From Salinispora fenicalii (GTDB lineage Bacteria > Actinomycetota > Actinomycetes > Mycobacteriales > Micromonosporaceae), in NCBI RefSeq assembly GCF_000514815.1, contig NZ_KI911472.1, positions 90,835 through 154,834 of the forward strand: a stretch of 64,000 nt of DNA, in the 5' to 3' direction. The notes under the pieces were generated by a model. The model was given only the letters and a program-made list of their open reading frames with translations, was not told where the DNA came from and searched no databases. Positions 33,552-41,662 of the stretch are shown piece after piece. A program made the translations under genes and the position numbers. The number at the start of each line of letters is the position of its first letter. Position 1 is the first letter of the stretch.

Positions 33552-34983
33552 TGGAATCTGCGGATGGTAGGGCGAACGCCACGATGGCGACGAGGGCCAA
33601 GATGAGGGCGGTGAACGCGAACGCCTGCGCGTAGCCGCTGACGAGATCGGCCTTGGTGGACGAATGCCGGCTGGTCAACGCGATAAGCGCGGCCAGGCCA
33701 AGGGCGCCACCAAACTGTTTGGCGGCGTTCGCCAGCCCGGAGACCGCCCCGGCGTCGGGGCCAGAGACACCGGAGGTCACCACGGCGGTCAGCGGCACGA
33801 TGAGCAGCCCACCGCCGATCGACATCACGACGGCCGGGCCGAGTACGCCGGACAGGTAGGTGCTGTGGACGGTGATCTGACCCTGCCACCAGAATCCGGC
33901 CGCGGCGATGGCGGTGCCGATGATGACCAGGCTCCGCGCGGCAACGTGTCGCATCAACCATGGGGTCACCCGCATTCCGACCAGCATCATCAGCAGGGTG
34001 TGTGGTAGGAATCCGGCCCCGGCCTGCAGCGGGGTGAGTTCGAGGACCTGCTGCAGGTACAGGGTCAGGAAATACCACAGCGGAATCTGGAAGCCCGCCC
34101 CGACCAACAGCATCAGCAGGTTGCCCAGCCAGATTGCCCTGGTTCGCAGCAGCCCCAGCGGCAGGAGTCGTGGTTCGGCGCTGCGTGCCTCGACCACGAC
34201 GAAGGCGGCCAGGCAGATCAGGCTGACGACCAGTGCTGCTGCGGCGGTCGACGCTCGCTGGCTGTGCGGGTGGCTGGCCGTGACGGCGTAGGTCACCGTG
34301 ATCAGGGTGGCGGTGATCAGGGCAGCACCCCTGACGTCGAGCTGGACCAACTGGTCACGTGGCCGCCCGCCGGCGAGCGTGACCGCTGCCAGGGCGATGC
34401 AGAACATGCCGATCGGGACGTTGACCAGCAAGGTTGACCGCCAGGTCAGGTACTCGGTGAGGGCACCGCTGAGGAGGTTGCCGGCCGCGCCGCCAGCCAG
34501 GCTGACCGCGGTCCAGACCGCCAATGCGCGGTTGCGCGCGGGCCCAGGTGGAAATGTCGTGGTGAGGAGCGTCAAGGTGGCGGGTGCCAGCGCGGCGGCA
34601 CCCAGGCCCTGGAACGCGCGGGCGCCGACCAGCGCACCGGCGGTGGTGGCGAGCCCGCCGACGAGACTCGCGGCCGTGAACAGTCCCAGCCCGGAGATCA
34701 AGGCCAGCTTGCGGCCATATACATCGGCCAGTCGGCCACCCAGCAGGAGGAAGCCTCCGAACACCAGCGCGTAGACGTTGGCCACCCAGAGTAGGCCGGA
34801 CGGGGAAAGGGAGAGGGCCTGTTGGATGGACGGAAGTGCGACGTTGACCACGGACACGTCGAGCACCACCAGGAACTGTGCGGTGCAGGCAAGCAGGATC
34901 ACAGCCTGGCCGGAGGTGCGGCGCCGGACGCGCTGCGTGCCCGGCTCGTCCCCGTCCCACCACCTCACGAAGCCCCCGATCAA
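33493..34983 (-). CDS. MFS drug exporter, DHA2 (14-helix) type
   Basis: This 496-residue protein has about 14 hydrophobic helices. Motif A appears as GGRLADVYGRK after helix 2, and the drug/H+ antiporter motif of helix 1 as VLDVSVVNVALPSIQ, with LVGARAFQGLGAAALAPATL (motif C region) next. DHA2 pumps export drugs or self-made metabolites by proton antiport. A TetR gene is divergent with 74 bp between start codons, the usual repressor/efflux arrangement. With the ABC-F remnant downstream, this area looks like a former antibiotic-resistance or export locus. Confidence 0.9.
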   Translation of the reverse strand: MIGGFVRWWDGDEPGTQRVRRRTSGQAVILLACTAQFLVVLDVSVVNVALPSIQQALSLSPSGLLWVANVYALVFGGFLLLGGRLADVYGRKLALISGLGLFTAASLVGGLATTAGALVGARAFQGLGAAALAPATLTLLTTTFPPGPARNRALAVWTAVSLAGGAAGNLLSGALTEYLTWRSTLLVNVPIGMFCIALAAVTLAGGRPRDQLVQLDVRGAALITATLITVTYAVTASHPHSQRASTAAAALVVSLICLAAFVVVEARSAEPRLLPLGLLRTRAIWLGNLLMLLVGAGFQIPLWYFLTLYLQQVLELTPLQAGAGFLPHTLLMMLVGMRVTPWLMRHVAARSLVIIGTAIAAAGFWWQGQITVHSTYLSGVLGPAVVMSIGGGLLIVPLTAVVTSGVSGPDAGAVSGLANAAKQFGGALGLAALIALTSRHSSTKADLVSGYAQAFAFTALILALVAIVAFALPSADSIRPPPESPRTIADAAGGRD

Positions 34984-35000
34984 ATCAGTGTACCCACATT

Positions 35001-35020
35001 GCTATACTACAGAACGTAGC
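35001..35020. promoter_or_regulatory. Candidate TetR operator in the MFS/TetR intergenic region
   Basis: GCTATACTACAGAACGTAGC has outer GCTA/TAGC arms and inner CTAC/GTAG arms and sits midway between the divergent MFS and tetR starts. The palindrome is imperfect, so this is a location-based proposal. Confidence 0.4.
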
Positions 35021-35057
35021 CATGAAGTAGCGTCTGAGCAACCTGGAAGGGGAAGGG

Positions 35058-35678
35058 TTGGCGACCGGTCGAACTCGAGGGGTGGGATCCGAGCATGAGC
35101 ATCGGCGCAACGAGATAGCCGATGCGGTACTGGCTGTTGTTGCCGAGCGTGGCCTGGCGGCCGTGTCCCTGATTACGGTGGCCGCTCAGGCTGGCGTGTC
35201 GCCCGGCCGGGTCCAGCACTATTTCCCCACCAAGCGAGAACTGGTCGAGGCCGCCTTCGAGCGGGGCAACGCCCTGTCCAGCGGTCGGATATCCGCCAAG
35301 GCCAGGCCCGATGACCAGGACGTCAGCCGACGGCGCCTACTCACCGTGGTGCTCACCGAGCTGATTCCGTACGACGCGGTCACCCGTGCCCACCTGCGGG
35401 TGCGCCAGTCATTCACCGCGGTGGCGTTGGCCGATGAGGCTATCGCCGCCCGCCTCCGCGTCGACTATGCCAAACTCCACGGCCAACTCGCCGATCTGCT
35501 CCGCTACGACCAAGCCGCTGGCCACATTCGTGCCGGGACCGACCCCGCAGTGGCGGCCGTAACCCTGGTGGCGCTCGCTGAAGGGCTGGCCTACTACGTG
35601 CTTATCGGCGTCTGTCCGGCCGAGGCGGCTCGGGATCAGGTGCTCGCTGCGATCTTCGAGGTCTACGCCGTGGCGTGA
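35058..35678 (+). CDS. TetR-family transcriptional regulator
   Basis: This 206-residue regulator's N-terminal HTH reads RRNEIADAVLAVVAERGLAA, SLITVAAQAGVSPGRVQHYF, PTKRELVEAAF. The C-terminal domain (LIPYDAVTRAHLRVRQSFTA, ALAEGLAYYVLIG) is a ligand pocket of the TetR_C group. The start is TTG 35058 behind GGAAGGGGAAGGG; GTG 35082 is an alternative. Divergent orientation with the DHA2 exporter suggests it represses that gene and itself, and is released by an exported drug. Confidence 0.88.
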   Translation: MATGRTRGVGSEHEHRRNEIADAVLAVVAERGLAAVSLITVAAQAGVSPGRVQHYFPTKRELVEAAFERGNALSSGRISAKARPDDQDVSRRRLLTVVLTELIPYDAVTRAHLRVRQSFTAVALADEAIAARLRVDYAKLHGQLADLLRYDQAAGHIRAGTDPAVAAVTLVALAEGLAYYVLIGVCPAEAARDQVLAAIFEVYAVA

Positions 35679-35693
35679 GGCGCGGGCGCCAGG

Positions 35694-36350
35694 TCAGTCC
35701 GACTCGGGGCGAATAGAACGCGCGACGCGGAAGCCCACGTCGTCTACGCGAAACGTCGGATGACTCCGGCGCCGTACGGAGGCCCGGCAACTCCAGTGCT
35801 CGTCGAACCAGCCGCCGCCGCGGAGGACTCGGTAGCTGCCGTAGACCTCCGTGTCGTAGTGATCCCAGCACCAGTCCCAGACGTTGCCCAGCATGTCGTG
35901 GAGGCCCCAGGCGTTCGGCTGTCGGCCGCCCACCTCGTGGATTTGTTCCCGCGAGTTGTCGCGGTACCAGGCGATCTCGTCCAACGGTCCGTAGCGGGGG
36001 CCGGTCGTACCGGCGCGGCACGCGTGCTCCCACTCGGCTTCGGTCGGCAGCCGATACCCATCGGCGGAGGGGTCCCACTCGATCGCCTCGTCGCCGGAGA
36101 TTCGATAGGCCGGCACCAACCCCTCCCGTCGCGACCAGGCATTGCAGCATCGGACCGCATCCCACCAGGACACCCCCTCGACCGGCAGCTCTGCTCCGCG
36201 TGCCGTGCTTGGGTGCGCGCCGGTGATCGCGGCATACTGGGCCTGGGTGACCGGGAAGCGGGCGAGCTCGTACGGCGTCAACTCGACCGACCATCGGCGC
36301 TGTGTCCGACGGTCGGAGAGCGTCACCTGCCCCGGCGGGACAGCGATCAT
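35694..36350 (-). CDS. Formylglycine-generating-enzyme-like (SUMF1/FGE-sulfatase fold) protein lacking the copper cysteine pair
   Basis: This is a roughly 218-residue FGE-sulfatase domain: ARFPVTQAQYAAITG, PVEGVSWWDAVRCCNAWSRR, DGYRLPTEAEWEHACRAGTT, WYRDNSREQIHEVGGRQPNA, HDMLGNVWDWCWDHY and RVLRGGGWFDEHWSCRASVR. True FGEs bind copper with two cysteines spaced five residues apart in the last block; here only the second position region has Cys, so activation of sulfatases is unlikely. Relatives of this fold include EgtB-like iron enzymes and PvdO-type proteins. The start is uncertain: ATG 36350 or GTG 36374. The gene is convergent with tetR. Confidence 0.8.
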   Translation of the reverse strand: MIAVPPGQVTLSDRRTQRRWSVELTPYELARFPVTQAQYAAITGAHPSTARGAELPVEGVSWWDAVRCCNAWSRREGLVPAYRISGDEAIEWDPSADGYRLPTEAEWEHACRAGTTGPRYGPLDEIAWYRDNSREQIHEVGGRQPNAWGLHDMLGNVWDWCWDHYDTEVYGSYRVLRGGGWFDEHWSCRASVRRRSHPTFRVDDVGFRVARSIRPESD

Positions 36351-36551
36351 CAAATTCAGCTGGTTCCCGTCCACAAGGAGCCGATCGTACCCGTGCCCAG
36401 CGCTTCTGGTCGGCGGCTCCGGTGCTGCCGGCGCCCACCCTGCCGACGTCCGGTCCCCGCTCGGTGGCAGGGTCGCTAGGCTGGCAGCGCGTGGGACTCG
36501 TCCGCGGGTTGCCCGCTTCGGGTGTTGTTGGTTGGTATTTGTTGGGGGATT

Positions 36552-36965
36552 GTGGTGGAAAAAGGAACGATTGTTCGGTTTGATGATGTTCGCGGCTACG
36601 GGTTTATCGCACCGTTCGGGGGTGGCGATGACGTCTTTGTGCATGCGAATGACTTCGGTGATCAGCGGCATGCAGTCGCCGCCGGCATGCGGGTGAGCTA
36701 TGAGGTGGTGCAGTCCGAACGGGGCCTGAAGGTCGCCAGCGTGGTGCTGGAGACGCCCCCGGCTGCACCCCGTAGTCTGCCGAATCGCCCACAGCCGCTG
36801 TCCGACGAGGACGGTGAGTGTGATGTGCTGGCGGTTGAGCAGTTTGACAGCGCCGTGACCGAGCTGCTGCTGGCGAACGTACCCACGATGACCGGTGCGC
36901 AAATCGTCGAGGCTCGCCGGGCCTTGGTCGCCATGGCGCGCCAGTACGGCTGGGTCGAGGACTGA
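36552..36965 (+). CDS. Cold-shock-domain protein with C-terminal helical extension
   Basis: Residues 1-65 form a cold shock domain: GTIVRFDDVRGYGFIAPFGG has the aromatic RNP1-like motif and DDVFVHAND the RNP2-like one. The remaining 70 residues (EQFDSAVTELLLANVPTMTG, ARRALVAMARQYGWV) are an acidic, helical extension not found in the classic 67-residue Csp proteins. It probably binds single-stranded RNA or DNA. The start is GTG 36552 (or the adjacent GTG 36555) behind GGGGGAT. It is divergent from the FGE-like gene. Confidence 0.85.
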   Translation: MVEKGTIVRFDDVRGYGFIAPFGGGDDVFVHANDFGDQRHAVAAGMRVSYEVVQSERGLKVASVVLETPPAAPRSLPNRPQPLSDEDGECDVLAVEQFDSAVTELLLANVPTMTGAQIVEARRALVAMARQYGWVED

Positions 36966-36967
36966 CC

Positions 36968-37098
36968 GCCGCGGGTAGCGGCCCGCTGCCGGGCCCGCTG
37001 GGGCGGCAACGGGCCCCCGCGACTGGCGGGGTAGCACGGGTCGCCGCGCCCGCCGGGGGTAGCAACGGCTCGCCGCGCGCGGCGAGGGTAGTCGTCTG
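36968..37098. repeat. GC-rich imperfect repeats containing GGGTAGC
   Basis: Several short units with a GGGTAGC or GGGGTAGC core follow one another between two same-strand genes, and a perfect palindrome CTCGCCGCGCGCGGCGAG lies at 37069-37086. This could be a terminator for the cold-shock gene or a REP-like element. Confidence 0.4.
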
Positions 37099-37126
37099 GT
37101 CACGGATCGGCTGCGACAATCCGGGG

Positions 37127-38260
37127 ATGGATGACAGCGATCAGGGCATCGATCGTGCCGTTGCGGGCGCTGACTTCGTGGAGTGGAACTTTTCGATCAT
37201 GGCGAATGGTTCGCCGTGGCGCATTGAGGAGGGGATGACACAGCTCCTTGCCCATCAGGGGGCGGAGGGGTTTGGGCCATCCCTGGCCGTCGCGGCGCGT
37301 GAGGATGCCCGGGTCATCCAGGAGTTGGGTCGGCGAGAGACACCGACGGCGGTGGCGGCGCTGCGGGCATTCCAGGCGATGAGTCCGGTCGACACGCAGC
37401 GGGAACTGGCCGGGTTGCACGCCGACCGGCTCGTCCGACAGGGCGTTCCAGACGCCTCCTGGGCCTCCACGATCGGCCGGGTGCGGGTGGAGGGCTGCTG
37501 GTGGGCGCACGACTCCTTCGACGAGACCGCCTTCGTGTTGTGCGTCTTCTCCTACGACGGCGACGATGAACACGGCATTCTGGCCATGATCGACCTTGCC
37601 GTGGACGGTGGCTTGTTTCGGGAGCTGACCCTCGGCCTGGACGTTGAGGTGCTGCAGGATGTCCTGCGCCGCGCCGACGGAGTCGATGGTCTGGTCACTG
37701 AGCCGGTTGACCCAGCCTATGCCCGGCGGTTGTTCGAGGATGCGGTCGTCACCTCGGACGAGGTGCTGGAAGATCGGGACTACCAGCCGAATCCGGCGCC
37801 AGCTGCGTACCGGAAGATGCGCGCGCTGACCTTGGCTCGGGCCCGGGCGTTGAGTGTCACCGCCGCTCCGCCGGACCCGCTGCCCGACAGCGTGGATGTC
37901 GAACTCATGAAGCGGGCGTTCCTCGCCTCCAGCATCGGCTCCAAACTGCCCGGGGACGACGCGACGAGCCAGGCGGTAGACCTCTTCGTCGAGCAGCTCA
38001 CCGATCGGGCTTGCTGCCATCCAATGCGGCTCGGCCCGCGTCGGGTCATGGCCGCTCTGGGCCTGCCAGGTCTGACTCGAGATGCCATCGGTGATTCGGG
38101 CGTGAGTGACATCCTTCCGGACGTTGTCCAGGCATGGGCTTCCTGGACCGCAGCCGAACGTGGTCTGTCCCGAGAGGCCACGGAACGGCTGCAACGGGCG
38201 TGTGAGCAGGCGTGTGCGCGCCTGCGCGCTACCGATCTGGGGGGCCCGCCGCGCACCTGA
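37127..38260 (+). CDS. Conserved-looking hypothetical protein (377 residues)
   Basis: I do not recognise the family. The protein has no signal peptide or membrane helix. The first half is alpha/beta (AGADFVEWNFSIMANGSPW, WASTIGRVRVEGCWWAHDSF, AFVLCVFSYDGDDEHGILAM, IDLAVDGGLFRELTLG) and the second is helical (RKMRALTLARARALSV, RLQRACEQACARL). Codon use is normal for the window, so it is very likely real. It follows the cold-shock gene by 161 bp on the same strand. ATG 37127 is the first in-frame start. Confidence 0.75.
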   Translation: MDDSDQGIDRAVAGADFVEWNFSIMANGSPWRIEEGMTQLLAHQGAEGFGPSLAVAAREDARVIQELGRRETPTAVAALRAFQAMSPVDTQRELAGLHADRLVRQGVPDASWASTIGRVRVEGCWWAHDSFDETAFVLCVFSYDGDDEHGILAMIDLAVDGGLFRELTLGLDVEVLQDVLRRADGVDGLVTEPVDPAYARRLFEDAVVTSDEVLEDRDYQPNPAPAAYRKMRALTLARARALSVTAAPPDPLPDSVDVELMKRAFLASSIGSKLPGDDATSQAVDLFVEQLTDRACCHPMRLGPRRVMAALGLPGLTRDAIGDSGVSDILPDVVQAWASWTAAERGLSREATERLQRACEQACARLRATDLGGPPRT

Positions 38261-38287
38261 CCTGTTCGGGCCGGCCGCGACCTTCGT

Positions 38288-39357
38288 TCATCGTTGTCGT
38301 ACGCCGAGGCCGCGCGCTGCCGTCGTGCAGATCGCGAGGGCGAGCAGGACCGAGGAGTACAGCAGTACGGCCGCGACCGCACCGAACCCCTGGACCAATA
38401 CCCCGGCGAGCGCGGGGGCTATCGGTAGCAGGATGCCGCCGAGGAGGTGTACGGCGGCACTCACCCGTCCGTGAAGGGCGGGCTCGGCATGCGTGAGTAT
38501 GTAGCCACCAGCCCACCCGTGCTGGTAATCGAGAACAGCAGTCCCGTGGCGGCGGGACCCGCGCCGTGGCGCTCCGCCAGGAGGACGCAGACCAGCCCGA
38601 TCGACTGAAAGACGAAGGTAACACCGGCGAACCAGAGCACCGCGCCGCGGACGAACTGCTCCTGCCACAGCCACCGCAGACCCGCGCTGACGTAACCGTG
38701 GCTTCGGTGCGGCGCGCGATCCCCCCTGCTGTTGTTAAGGGGGCGTCGGATCAGGATCAGGCTTACCGCGGAGACGAGGTAGGAGACGGCATCCACCAGG
38801 AACGGCACGATCCGGCCGGCGCTGAGGAGTATGCCGCCGAGGGCGGGCCCGACCAGCGTCGCGAGCTGTGTGCGGGATTCGTTTCGGGCCGTGGCCTGGG
38901 TCACCTGCTCGCTCGCCACGACGAACCGTAGGGCTGCTGTCTCCGCGGGTTGAAAGCAACTACTCAGGGCCGCTTCGGTGGCCGCCACAGCAACTATGTG
39001 AACGAATGTGACCTGTCCGAAGACGCCAGCGATGACTACGCTGCTCAGGGCCAGCGCGCGCCCCAGATCGGCCACGATCATGACACGTCGCCGGTCGTGT
39101 CTGTCCGCCAGGAATCCTGCTGGGAGCCGACACGCCACAGTGGTGATGGCGGCGATTGATGCGACGGCTCCCGCGTGTGCTGCTGATCTGGTGATGGCCA
39201 GAGTCAGCAGGACGAAGCTTACGGAGGAGATGGCGCTACCCAGTGCGGAAATTGACTGGCTCACCCAGAGAATGACGAAGTCACGATTCTGGGAGAGTGG
39301 GCGCACCGATGGCCCGAAGGTCGATGGTTCTTGATTTTCGATCGTCGGATCAATCAC
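38288..39357 (-). pseudogene. MFS permease (MFS_3 / macrolide-efflux type) with frameshift and internal deletion
   Basis: From GTG 39357 one frame encodes seven to eight helices (FVILWVSQSISALGSAISSV, motif A GFLADRHDRRRVMIVADLGR, GYVSAGLRWLWQEQFVRGAV) up to LLFSITSTGGLVATYS. It then ends at 38461. In another frame the last two helices of the same family appear: HGRVSAAVHLLGGILLPIAP, LAGVLVQGFGAVAAVLLYSS, to TGA 38288. About 90 residues (helices 8-10) are missing between them. The upstream half is therefore a truncated protein and the gene is probably dead. Confidence 0.75.
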
Positions 39358-39457
39358 GTCACCCGACGCTAGGCACAGGCCTGATTGGGCGCATGCGTGA
39401 TCTGCGTCACCGAACCCGCAGTATCGTCCGATGTGGAGCTGCCCTAGACTGCGCGCG

Positions 39458-40741
39458 ATGATCAAGACGAGACGATTGGCGGCAGCTCTCGTCGGGCTGC
39501 TGGCGACGAGCGTGATGATTGGTCCGGCACCAGCCCTCGCGGACTGGGAGGATCCGGTTGAGCCGCCGAAGGTCGAGCTGGTCCTCGACGTCAGCGGGTC
39601 GATGCGGGCCACCGACATCGATGGGCGGAGCCGGATCTCGGTTGCTCAGCAGGCGTTCAATGAGGTAGTAGACGCGCTGCCGGATGAGACCGAACTGGGC
39701 ATCCGGGTCCTCGGTGCCACCTACCCGGGGGATGACAAGGAGCGGGGCTGCCAGGACACCCAGCAGATCGTGCCGGTCGGGCCGGTCGACCGAGTGCAGG
39801 CGAAGGCAGCAGTGGCGACGCTTCGTCCGACTGGGTACACCCCGGTCGGGCTGGCGCTGCGCTCGGCCGCCGAGGATCTCGGTACCGGTAGCACCGCCCG
39901 GCGGATCGTGCTGATTACCGACGGCGAGGACACCTGCGCCCCACCGGACCCCTGCGAGGTGGCCCGAGAGCTGGCTGCGCAGGGGACGAAGCTGGTGGTG
40001 GACACCCTCGGCCTGGCCCCGGACGAGAAGGTACGCCAGCAGCTGCTCTGTATCGCCGCGGCCACTGGTGGCACGTACACCGCGGCGCAGAGCGCGGACG
40101 AGCTGACTGGCCGGATCAAGCAATTGGTCGACCGGGCCGGGGATACACACACGGTTACGCCGGCCGTGGTCGCCGGCACCTCGGTCTGCGACGACGCCCC
40201 GCTACTCGGCGCTGGCGTCTACAGCGACCGGGAGAAGTTCTCGGAGCACCGGTGGTACCGGGTGCCGGTGTACCCCGGGCAGGAGCTGCGTGCCTCTGTC
40301 AGCGTGGCGTTGGACCGGCCGGTCAACCCCGACCATGCGGTGCTGCTGCGGGCGGTGGCCACCGACGGTCGGGAGTTGGTGCGGGGCGTGGACGCCGGTA
40401 GCGGCCGGACTGATGTCGTCTCCGCCGGTCTGCGTTGGTCGGCGGGGGAGGAGCCGGATGATGGGCCCTCCCCAACCCCGTCCACCACGACCGACGCCGA
40501 GGCCACCATCGTTTGTCTCGTGGTGAGTAACGCCTTCGCGCCTCAGCCGGGAACTCAGACGTCACCGGGGATGCCGGTTGAGCTGACCGTGGATATGGTC
40601 GCGTCCTCGCCTGCCCCGGCTGCGCCGGATCTCGGTCGTGGCTGGGTGCTGCTCGTCCTGCTGACGGTGGTTGGTCTGCTGGCCGGACTGGCGTCCGGGG
40701 TGCTCACCCGGTGGTGGGTAGCGACCTGGAGGGAGAAGTGA
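39458..40741 (+). CDS. Secreted/membrane von Willebrand factor A-domain protein
   Basis: This 427-residue protein has a signal peptide (AALVGLLATSVMIGPAPALA). The VWA domain begins VELVLDVSGSMRATDIDG with the MIDAS DxSxS motif, plus RPTGYTPVGLALRSAAEDLG (MIDAS Thr) and RRIVLITDGEDTC (MIDAS Asp). A beta-rich segment follows, then one C-terminal membrane helix (WVLLVLLTVVGLLAGLASG) with a basic cytoplasmic end. Metal-dependent adhesion or assembly of a surface complex is the general role. Its stop overlaps by one base the ATG of a second membrane protein, so the two probably act together. Confidence 0.87.
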   Translation: MIKTRRLAAALVGLLATSVMIGPAPALADWEDPVEPPKVELVLDVSGSMRATDIDGRSRISVAQQAFNEVVDALPDETELGIRVLGATYPGDDKERGCQDTQQIVPVGPVDRVQAKAAVATLRPTGYTPVGLALRSAAEDLGTGSTARRIVLITDGEDTCAPPDPCEVARELAAQGTKLVVDTLGLAPDEKVRQQLLCIAAATGGTYTAAQSADELTGRIKQLVDRAGDTHTVTPAVVAGTSVCDDAPLLGAGVYSDREKFSEHRWYRVPVYPGQELRASVSVALDRPVNPDHAVLLRAVATDGRELVRGVDAGSGRTDVVSAGLRWSAGEEPDDGPSPTPSTTTDAEATIVCLVVSNAFAPQPGTQTSPGMPVELTVDMVASSPAPAAPDLGRGWVLLVLLTVVGLLAGLASGVLTRWWVATWREK

Positions 40742-41514
40742 TGCGGGTCCGGTCATTGCAGGGTGGAGCCGTCCTGGCCGCTGTCGGCCTGGCTCTGCTG
40801 GTCTCGCCCGGAGCGGCCTGGGCCACCCCGACACCCTCACCGGGGGCGACCCCGGTCACCCGGGCGGGGACCTCCTTTTTGACTGCCACCGATATCACCG
40901 CCGGGCAGCCGGTGCAGGTGGACGCCGCTACTGGCGACTACCTGTACTGGTCGTTCCCGGCCGTGGCCGGCGAGCGCCACGAGATCACCGCGACCGTGTC
41001 GTTCCCCAAGCAGCGTAGTGGCGAGTCGACGTGGACCGTGGAGGTCTTTGACGGGCTGCGGCGGCGTCAGGCCTGCACCGCCGGTGCCCAGACGCCGACG
41101 GCTACGGCCGAGGCCGAGAGCGTTTCGCTCGGGTGCACCCTGCGGCAGGTGCGTTCCTGGGCGGAGCCGTGGTCGGCCGATCCGCTGCCGGGGACGTACT
41201 ACCTCCGGCTCTCGGTGGCCGAGCTGCCGGAGGAGGATCTTGGCCTGCCGATCGAGGTGGAGCTGCTGGTCGGCGCGGTGGGCGAGGGTTCCCGCGACGA
41301 CGGCGTGCTGGCAGAGCCGTTGGTGCTGCCCACCGCGGCCGGCACCCTACTCGATGCCGCTCCAACGGAGCCGGCTGAGGGCGACGACGGCGGCTTCTTC
41401 GGTTGGCTGCCCGAGCTCGGCTCGCGCTGGGCCTGGAGCACGATCGGCGGCATCCTCGCTGCGGTGGCGGGAGTCGTCGGCTTCGGTCTGACCCGGCGTC
41501 CCCGTCGTCGATGA
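40741..41514 (+). CDS. Exported membrane-anchored partner of the VWA protein
   Basis: This 257-residue protein with a signal peptide (GGAVLAAVGLALLVSPGAAWA) has an extracytoplasmic beta-rich domain (ATDITAGQPVQVDAATGDYL, YWSFPAVAGERHEITATVSF) of the sort found in pre-peptidase-type modules, an acidic linker, and a C-terminal helix (WSTIGGILAAVAGVVGFGL) ending in RRPRRR. I do not recognise a named family. Single-base coupling to the VWA gene and matching topology suggest a two-component surface complex. A strong terminator follows. Confidence 0.75.
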   Translation: MRVRSLQGGAVLAAVGLALLVSPGAAWATPTPSPGATPVTRAGTSFLTATDITAGQPVQVDAATGDYLYWSFPAVAGERHEITATVSFPKQRSGESTWTVEVFDGLRRRQACTAGAQTPTATAEAESVSLGCTLRQVRSWAEPWSADPLPGTYYLRLSVAELPEEDLGLPIEVELLVGAVGEGSRDDGVLAEPLVLPTAAGTLLDAAPTEPAEGDDGGFFGWLPELGSRWAWSTIGGILAAVAGVVGFGLTRRPRRR

Positions 41515-41533
41515 CGATGACGGTACGGGTGTA

Positions 41534-41573
41534 GGCCGGGAGGGCGCCCGCGGATGCGGGCGCCCTCCCGGCC
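41534..41573. terminator. Perfect 18-bp hairpin terminator
   Basis: GGCCGGGAGGGCGCCCGC (41534-41551) pairs perfectly with 41556-41573 around loop GGAT. It lies between the VWA-pair operon (+) and the convergent PucR-type gene (-). Confidence 0.9.
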
Positions 41574-41662
41574 GGTTGGTCACGATGTCCCGGAGGAACG
41601 GGTGGACCAGGACCCGTACGGACGCGGGTGGCGGGCGAGTTGGTAGCGGGACTCGGTGCCGG

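Noticed and set aside
36968..37098. CRISPR array
   Set aside because: The GGGTAGC units are short, irregular and lack uniform spacers; no cas gene is present.
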